From RGIG6353 sp964558655 (GTDB lineage: Bacteria; Bacillota; Clostridia; Oscillospirales; SIG627), in NCBI GenBank assembly GCA_964558655.1, contig CAZLEX010000020.1, positions 1 through 28,932 of the forward strand: a stretch of 28,932 nt of DNA. The letters run 5' to 3'. Position 1 is the stretch's first letter. Every line of letters begins with the position of its first letter. A program made the translations under genes and the position numbers. Below the pieces are notes generated by a model. The model saw only the letters and a list, made by a program, of their open reading frames with translations, did no database searches and was not told the origin of the DNA. This document shows, piece after piece, positions 23,669 through 28,932 of the stretch.

Positions 23669-23800
23669 CAAATTTTCGTTTTTTGTTTACAAAATTTTAA
23701 ATTCGGAAAATAAAACAACAGTATACAAGCTAACTAATCAAAAATAACATTTAAAATTCGATATATTTTTTAAAAAAGTGTATTTTTTTTTAAAAATATC

Positions 23801-23829
23801 TTTTCAAACAAAAAATTGTATGTTATAAT
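23801..23829 (+). promoter_or_regulatory. Sigma-A promoter of nrdR
   Basis: TATAAT (23824-23829) is perfect; TTTTCA (23801-23806), 17 bases upstream, is a moderate -35. The start would be near 23836, leaving a leader of about 40 bases. The spoIVA-nrdR gap is otherwise very A/T-rich and holds only these two divergent promoters. Confidence 0.65.
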
Positions 23830-23877
23830 AATGTGTACTACTTTCACAGTAAAAATGATTATAATGGAGTTTGATTT

Positions 23878-24336
23878 ATGAAATGTCCGGTTTGTTCTTA
23901 TCCAGAAAGTAAAGTGCTTGATTCGCGTCCTACCGAAGACGGCAGTGTAATACGCCGCCGCCGCGAATGTCTTTCATGTCAAAAAAGATTTACAACATAC
24001 GAAAAAGTCGAGATACTTCCGATTGTCGTGGTAAAGAAAGACAAATCGCGTGAAGTTTTCGACAGAAATAAACTTATTAACGGTATGGTACGGGCGTGTG
24101 AAAAGCGTCCCGTAACAATGAGCGATATTGAACGAGCCGTATCCGAAATCGAAGCAACACTCAACAACTCCTTGCAGTCGGAAATAGGTTCAAAAGAGAT
24201 AGGCGAACTTGTCATGGAAAAACTAAAAAAGATAGACGAAGTCGCTTATGTCCGTTTTGCATCTGTATATAGGCAATTTAAAGATATTAATACATTTATG
24301 AATGAGCTGAAAACTCTTTTGGAAAACAAAGAGTGA
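23878..24336 (+). CDS. nrdR: Transcriptional repressor NrdR
   Basis: NrdR senses ATP/dATP and represses ribonucleotide reductase genes. The 152-residue protein has the N-terminal zinc ribbon (C3 and C6 in CPVC, C31 and C34 in CLSC) around DSRPTEDGSVIRRRRE, and the ATP-cone domain from VVVKKDKSREVFDRNKL to VRFASVYRQFKD. The length is standard. GGAG lies nine bases before the ATG. It leads a run of genes spaced by 22 bases or less that otherwise encode envelope proteins. Confidence 0.97.
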   Translation: MKCPVCSYPESKVLDSRPTEDGSVIRRRRECLSCQKRFTTYEKVEILPIVVVKKDKSREVFDRNKLINGMVRACEKRPVTMSDIERAVSEIEATLNNSLQSEIGSKEIGELVMEKLKKIDEVAYVRFASVYRQFKDINTFMNELKTLLENKE

Positions 24337-24358
24337 AAGCTTACAAAAAGGATCTATT

Positions 24359-25321
24359 ATGAAATTTTCAAAGCAATCCAAAACTTCCCTTATAAGCTTT
24401 ATAATAACTTTTTTCGCATCACTTATTTTATTTATCTTTGCGGCTCTGATTTTGTCGAAATCACTCCCGAATCTTTTTAAATCTTCGGATTCGGACGATC
24501 CCGATAACAGCCTGAGTGCAAATGTTGACATCGACAATGTCGACGACACAAAAAAATCAGACGACTCAGAGATAACCGGTGATAATTTTTCGATTCTTGT
24601 GGCGGGAATGAACATAAGCGGAGATTCGTTTGATGCCATGATCATACTCGATATCGACAAAACAACAAAAAAAATGACCTTGTACCCGCTCAACACCGAT
24701 GCCGACATCTGTGTCGGCGAAAACGAAAAAAAAGCTTCCGAGTATTTATATGTAAAATTAAGCGACTTATACCGTTTTAAAAACGATATGAACTATATTT
24801 GTGAAAAAATACACGCACTTACCGCATTGAATATAACAAACTATGTTACATTCACCGCCGAAGATTTTATAAAGGCAGTAGATATTCTCAACGAAAATAA
24901 AGTTTACACATACACGGTTCAAAAAGATATGTTCTGGACTTACTCGGACGAGCCGGAACTTGCAAAGTACAACATCGACTTTAAAAAAGGAGATAAACTC
25001 ACCTCAGGAATTGATATTTACAACATGCTCAGATATAAGGGAGATTCCGTTACCGCACGAATGGATCGTCAAACATCGGTTGCACGAGATATGACAAAAG
25101 CACTGATTTCGTCTCAGTTTGAAAACAAGAGTGCATCTTCGGCAATTTCAACCTTTACTTCCCTGCTGACGCAATTGAAAAATTGCCAGACAAATATTTC
25201 ACCGGAAGACTTCATCACAAACACATTTGATTTGATAACAAAAATAAATTCATTCGAAATTGAAGTTTCTCAAAAATTCAAAAGTACAGAGTCGTTTTTG
25301 AAACCTATTGCCACAAATTAA
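24359..25321 (+). CDS. Divergent LytR-CpsA-Psr (LCP)-like membrane protein
   Basis: A 320-residue protein with one N-terminal transmembrane helix (about 9-33), an acidic Asp/Ser-rich linker (42-72) and an extracellular domain that resembles LCP enzymes. FSILVAGMNISGDSFDAMIILDIDK (77-101), KKMTLYPLNTDADI (104-117) and NMLRYKGDSVTARMDRQ (222-238) align by eye with the LCP core. LCP enzymes transfer glycopolymers onto peptidoglycan. The usual SIPRD box reads YPLNTD, so a key arginine is missing, although the later RMDRQ is kept. It may therefore be inactive or bind a different ligand. AAAGGAT precedes the ATG; it lies 22 bases after nrdR. Confidence 0.7.
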   Translation: MKFSKQSKTSLISFIITFFASLILFIFAALILSKSLPNLFKSSDSDDPDNSLSANVDIDNVDDTKKSDDSEITGDNFSILVAGMNISGDSFDAMIILDIDKTTKKMTLYPLNTDADICVGENEKKASEYLYVKLSDLYRFKNDMNYICEKIHALTALNITNYVTFTAEDFIKAVDILNENKVYTYTVQKDMFWTYSDEPELAKYNIDFKKGDKLTSGIDIYNMLRYKGDSVTARMDRQTSVARDMTKALISSQFENKSASSAISTFTSLLTQLKNCQTNISPEDFITNTFDLITKINSFEIEVSQKFKSTESFLKPIATN

Positions 25322-25335
25322 GTAAAGGATTTACA

Positions 25336-25884
25336 ATGAAAAAGCAAAAGATATTTTTTGTAGCCGCAACAATGATGCTCGCTTGTTTTATCACTTTCGT
25401 TGCAATTTTTGCAAATGCCGACTACAGTTCCACAAGCGATCCTTTGATTACACTAAGCTATTTAAACGAAACGCTTGTTCCGAAAATTAAAGAAGAAATT
25501 ACGGACAACATCATTTCGGCAATCAAAGACGGAACTTTGGAGCTTACCCCCGAAGAGCCGGAAGATGATTTTCAACTGTCTGCAGAAGACCTAAAGAGTC
25601 TTAAATATACAGTGGTTTACTTAACAAAGGGGCAAAAACTTTTTGCCAACGGAGAAAATACGGAGTCGCTCGAAATTGTATTAAGAGCCGGCGAAGCCGT
25701 ATCGGTATCCCCTTTTGAAGATCAGGGAATAGCCGATTTAACAGCTTCGACACAGCTTTACAACGGCGATAAACTCGTTAAAAACAATTACTGTATTATT
25801 CCGAGAGGTCAAGACGGCAGAGGAATTGAAACAATCAGCGATGAAGCTTATTTTCTTGTGAGAGGAGTATATGAAATTGAGTAA
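25336..25884 (+). CDS. Secreted or membrane-anchored protein of unknown function
   Basis: A 182-residue protein with a signal peptide or anchor helix (about 5-27), then SSTSDPLITLSYLNETLVPKIKEEI, a Glu/Asp-rich stretch (residues 72-80), and a compact C-terminal domain with YTVVYLTKGQKLF, EIVLRAGEAVSV, CIIPRGQDGRGIE and AYFLVRGVYEIE. The ending resembles a small beta-rich domain I have seen in other clostridial secreted proteins, but I know no function for it. AAAGGAT lies before the ATG. It sits 14 bases after the LCP-like gene and overlaps the SpoIID-domain gene by 14, so an envelope role linked to these is likely. Confidence 0.8.
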   Translation: MKKQKIFFVAATMMLACFITFVAIFANADYSSTSDPLITLSYLNETLVPKIKEEITDNIISAIKDGTLELTPEEPEDDFQLSAEDLKSLKYTVVYLTKGQKLFANGENTESLEIVLRAGEAVSVSPFEDQGIADLTASTQLYNGDKLVKNNYCIIPRGQDGRGIETISDEAYFLVRGVYEIE

Positions 25885-27829
25885 GAAAACAGCTGTTCGT
25901 GTTATTGCCTGGATACTTGCATTGCTTATGATATTAAGTGCGGGAATTCTGATTTTCCAAGTATTTGCTTCGGCAGAGGAAACAGACTTTGTCCAGGCAA
26001 CAGAAAGCGAAGATATCGGCGGAGAAGATTTCTCCGCCAACGCTTCCGCAAATAATACTTACGATTACAGTAAATATCTTACCAACATTGATGAATGCCA
26101 AACGCCGGTTCGTGTGGGCATTTTTTATATTTACGGTTCAAATAACTGCCTTGCATTTTCACACAATATTTCCTCCGAAAACGGTTTGATGTTTTATTCT
26201 GTTAAAGAAGACGGCGAATATACTTTTTTCTGTGAAAGTGACAAACCCGTTACCGTACTTCGCGACCTTTCGGCAGCGAAAAATTCATCCGGAAAGTATT
26301 ATTTCACAACTGAAATCAATACACACATAATATATCACTGTATAACCTCCTCTCCTGTTGAACAATCTGTTTTAGATGATACCATGACTGAATTCCGAGA
26401 GCTTTTGTCCGATGACATTCCCGTTTTTCCGATGTACATAGGCGGAGAAACATATATTGCGGTAGGAACATACGGCTCACGCGAAGAAAGTGCAAATGAT
26501 TGTGAAAATCTAAAATCCTTATTGAACTTTGATTTTACGGATCGAATTCCGAACAACACTTGCATAAGCATTATTGAAACAGACAGCGGAAAAATACTTT
26601 TTAAAATCGACACCGCCGACTGCAGACTTTTTGTGCGGCCTATCGGAGATGAAAATCAAGATAAAGAGTATTATATAAAAAGTTCTGTCGGAAACATATT
26701 TGACGGCACTTTTGAATATAGAGCCACCGCCGAAGGATTGTATCTCGTAAATATTTTGGAGCTTGATGACTACATAAAAAGTGTATTGCCTTATGAAATA
26801 TCATCATCATGGCCTGACGAAACCTTAAAAGCTTTTTCCGTCGTTGTCCGTTCGTACACTTTGTCAAATATTTATGCCAATCACAAAAATCAAGATTTCG
26901 ATATGTGCGATGAGACTCACTGTCAAGCATACAGAGGCCGTCTGCGTTCAACTGAAAGAACCGATGCGGCTGTCGATTCAACAAAGAATATTGTTTTAGC
27001 CTATGATTCCGAAATTTGCAAAGCGTTTTATTATGCGGTTGCCGGAGGAATGACAGAATCGAGTCAAAATGCATGGTATTCACGATATGAGTATCTTCAG
27101 CCGGTAGAACTTCCCTTTGAAAATTATCAAAAACACACTTACGGCGAATGGAGTACCACTGTTTCAAAAGAAGAATTTTTCGCTTTTTTGGAAAGCAATA
27201 CGACAATTGCAAAAAAAATTACCGCTCCTATAAAAAGCGTAAGAATCTCAGAATATACTCCTTCGGGATATGCTTACAAGCTTGAAATAATCGACGAAAA
27301 CGGCACAGTTGCGGTTTTTGAAAAAACAGACAACATACGAACTATTCTTTCCAAATACTGCAAAAGTGCAAGAATGAGTATCGGAAAAATCATGCAGGTT
27401 TCCATTAACGAAGAAGATACCGAACTTGATGCCATAAGCTTTTTTCAAACCGATTCGACAGGAAAATCAGTAAGATTTAACGCAATGTCGGAAGGAACAG
27501 AGCCCGTATACAAAACTGTACTTACCGCGAATGGTGAATATCAGCTTATTCCTTCTACCGAAATGATTACTATTTCCGGAACGGGCTGGGGACACGGAGT
27601 CGGTATGAGTCAGTTTTGTGCAAAAGAAATGGCACTTATCGGATATACATGGACAGAAATAGCAACATATTTCTATCCCGGAGCATACCTTGCAAATCTG
27701 AGCGATTTATCAACACCGTTATTCGCGGAAGAATCCGATGAGCCCACCGTTGATGAACCTATTGAAGAAAACTCAAAGCCACCGAATGAAACGGATGATG
27801 ATGCGGAAATCGACTGTTTTTCGGATTGA
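25871..27829 (+). CDS. SpoIID/LytB-domain protein, probable peptidoglycan lytic transglycosylase
   Basis: SpoIID cleaves denuded glycan strands during engulfment of the forespore. This 652-residue protein has an N-terminal transmembrane helix (about 10-33), a 250-residue extension that includes a SPOR-like segment (MYIGGETYIAVGTYGSREESANDC, 188-211), and the SpoIID domain with the catalytic Glu309 in LPYEISSSWP and the zinc-type residues C346, H350, C351 in CDETHCQAYRG. GTGWGHGVGMSQFCAKEMA near 570 is the second conserved block. An acidic tail follows. It is nearly twice the length of B. subtilis SpoIID, so it may be a LytB-like paralogue. GAGGAG precedes the ATG, which overlaps the gene before. 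Confidence 0.9.
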   Translation: MKLSKKTAVRVIAWILALLMILSAGILIFQVFASAEETDFVQATESEDIGGEDFSANASANNTYDYSKYLTNIDECQTPVRVGIFYIYGSNNCLAFSHNISSENGLMFYSVKEDGEYTFFCESDKPVTVLRDLSAAKNSSGKYYFTTEINTHIIYHCITSSPVEQSVLDDTMTEFRELLSDDIPVFPMYIGGETYIAVGTYGSREESANDCENLKSLLNFDFTDRIPNNTCISIIETDSGKILFKIDTADCRLFVRPIGDENQDKEYYIKSSVGNIFDGTFEYRATAEGLYLVNILELDDYIKSVLPYEISSSWPDETLKAFSVVVRSYTLSNIYANHKNQDFDMCDETHCQAYRGRLRSTERTDAAVDSTKNIVLAYDSEICKAFYYAVAGGMTESSQNAWYSRYEYLQPVELPFENYQKHTYGEWSTTVSKEEFFAFLESNTTIAKKITAPIKSVRISEYTPSGYAYKLEIIDENGTVAVFEKTDNIRTILSKYCKSARMSIGKIMQVSINEEDTELDAISFFQTDSTGKSVRFNAMSEGTEPVYKTVLTANGEYQLIPSTEMITISGTGWGHGVGMSQFCAKEMALIGYTWTEIATYFYPGAYLANLSDLSTPLFAEESDEPTVDEPIEENSKPPNETDDDAEIDCFSD

Positions 27830-27880
27830 TAAAAAATAACGATTTTAAAAATTTAATCACAAATTTTGGAGGTAAAAATT

Positions 27881-28864
27881 ATGAACAATTCAAATGTACG
27901 CCCCGACAATATGCAGCGTATCACAACCACAGAGCTTGCAAATACATTTATTCAAGAGCAAATAACATCAATTAAAAATCAGGTAGGAGATAAAAAAGTT
28001 CTTTTGGCTCTTTCGGGAGGCGTTGACAGCTCGGTAGTCGCCGCTTTGCTCATAAAAGCAATAGGGCAAAATCTTGTGTGCATTCATGTTAATCACGGTC
28101 TCATGCGTAAAGGTGAAAGCGAACAGGTTATCGAAGTTTTTCAAAATGAATTGGGAGCAAATTTAATATATGTAGATGCTACCGACAGATTTTTAAATCT
28201 ATTGGCAGGTATTTCAAATCCCGAACAAAAAAGAAAAATTATCGGCGGTGAGTTTATAAAAGTATTTAATGAGGAAGCTGAAAAACTTGACGGAATTTCC
28301 TTCCTTGCTCAAGGAACAATTTATCCCGATATTTTGGAAAGTGACGGCGTAAAAGCTCATCACAATGTAGGCGGACTTCCCGATGATATGCAAATGGAAT
28401 TGGTTGAACCTCTGAAATTACTTTACAAAGACGAAGTACGAATTGTCGGAAAAGCTCTGGGACTTCCTTATAATATGGTAAACCGTCAGCCCTTCCCCGG
28501 TCCCGGACTTGGAGTAAGATGTCTTGGGGCAATTACGAGAGACAGGCTTCATGCACTTCGTGAAGCAGATGCAATTCTCAGGGAAGAATTCGATAAAAAC
28601 GGTCTTTCTCAAAAAGTATGGCAATACTTTATAGTAGTTCCCGATATGAAAAGTGTCGGTGTAAAAGACGGAAAGCGTTATGAAGGTTGGCCGTCAATTA
28701 TCCGTGCCGTAAATACAACAGATGCCATGAGTGCTACAATAGAAGAAATACCTTATTCGGTTCTTCACACCATAACAAACCGTATAATCAACGAAGTTTC
28801 AGGTGTAAATCGCGTACTTTTGGATCTTACTCCAAAGCCGATTGCAACAATCGAGTGGGAATGA
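27881..28864 (+). CDS. guaA: GMP synthase, stand-alone ATP-pyrophosphatase and dimerisation part
   Basis: The synthetase half of GMP synthase, which adenylates XMP and aminates it to GMP. The 327-residue protein has the PP-loop LSGGVDS (44-50), AQGTIYPDILESDG, the NRQPFPGPGLGVRCLG segment and the C-terminal dimerisation domain ending in LDLTPKPIATIEWE. Normal bacterial GuaA is about 510-525 residues, with an N-terminal class I glutaminase domain. That domain is absent here, and the 51 bases upstream are non-coding, so ammonia must come from a separate subunit or directly. ATG at 27881 is fixed by GGAGGT seven bases upstream. The sequence style is bacterial, not archaeal. Confidence 0.93.
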   Translation: MNNSNVRPDNMQRITTTELANTFIQEQITSIKNQVGDKKVLLALSGGVDSSVVAALLIKAIGQNLVCIHVNHGLMRKGESEQVIEVFQNELGANLIYVDATDRFLNLLAGISNPEQKRKIIGGEFIKVFNEEAEKLDGISFLAQGTIYPDILESDGVKAHHNVGGLPDDMQMELVEPLKLLYKDEVRIVGKALGLPYNMVNRQPFPGPGLGVRCLGAITRDRLHALREADAILREEFDKNGLSQKVWQYFIVVPDMKSVGVKDGKRYEGWPSIIRAVNTTDAMSATIEEIPYSVLHTITNRIINEVSGVNRVLLDLTPKPIATIEWE

Positions 28865-28932
28865 TGTATCACTCCTTAAAAATGGCTTAACCACGCCGTT
28901 TGTAGCACTTGCGAGTACAAAATGGCAACGAT
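28865..28932. other. Short tail after guaA, no gene visible
   Basis: The last 68 bases hold no open frame with a ribosome site, no terminator hairpin with a T-run, and no repeat that I can match within the window. They begin directly after the GAGTGGGAATGA end of guaA, a sequence type used elsewhere as an integration site. Confidence 0.4.

Noticed and set aside
27830..27880. Purine riboswitch upstream of guaA
   Set aside because: The gap is only 51 bases and A/T-rich, with none of the conserved loop sequences.

Overview
The window reads as chromosomal DNA of an anaerobic, endospore-forming member of the Clostridia (Bacillota), probably from the Oscillospiraceae/Ruminococcaceae side. The reasons are a low-GC, A/T-rich codon style, the large Bacillus-type SRP RNA in front of dnaX, strong AGGAGG ribosome sites, sigma-A promoters of the TTGACA-17-TATAAT type, and several sporulation genes (spoIVA, spoVAF, a CotF-type coat pair, a SpoIID-domain protein). 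I see no tRNA, rRNA, CRISPR array, transposase or phage gene. It looks like ordinary core genome with some lineage-specific pieces.

Layout. Positions 1-316 hold the first codons of a leftward gene with a consensus promoter and an ATATCC(T/C)ATA operator-like cluster, plus a set of CCGATTGG repeats. Positions 317-7182 are one leftward information-processing block: promoter, SRP RNA, dnaX, ybaB, recR, nusB, a Kae1/TsaD paralogue, xseA, xseB, queA. Positions 7322-9862 hold a modular BspA-type leucine-rich-repeat surface protein with its own promoter. Positions 9895-12641 hold murD and a PP-loop protein that I identify as MurL, the UDP-MurNAc-L-Ala-L-Glu epimerase. This pair suggests that D-Glu enters peptidoglycan by ligation of L-Glu followed by epimerisation. 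Positions 12673-14115 are an RlmD-type 23S rRNA methyltransferase.

From 14181 most genes run rightward: two small coat-type proteins, a terminator, a GNAT acetyltransferase with comEC (its C-terminal metallo-beta-lactamase-like part lacks visible metal ligands), then spoVAF behind a hairpin that contains its own ribosome-binding site. Positions 19084-22079 are an operon of a Crp/Fnr-type regulator and a three-gene ABC importer of the NMT1/SsuA/TauA kind, with a CRP-box-like palindrome at the transcription start. A bidirectional terminator separates this from leftward spoIVA, which has a plausible sigma-E promoter. Divergent from spoIVA is a run of nrdR, a degenerate LCP-family protein, a secreted protein of unknown function and a SpoIID/LytB-domain protein, followed by a stand-alone ATP-pyrophosphatase half of GMP synthase whose 3' end resembles a known integration hotspot.

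The most notable points are the murD-murL pair, the GMP synthase without a glutaminase domain, the palindrome in the Crp/Fnr promoter, the left-edge operator cluster, the hairpin overlapping the spoVAF ribosome site, and the two proteins (LCP-like, ComEC C-terminus) that keep a family fold signature but lack key residues.
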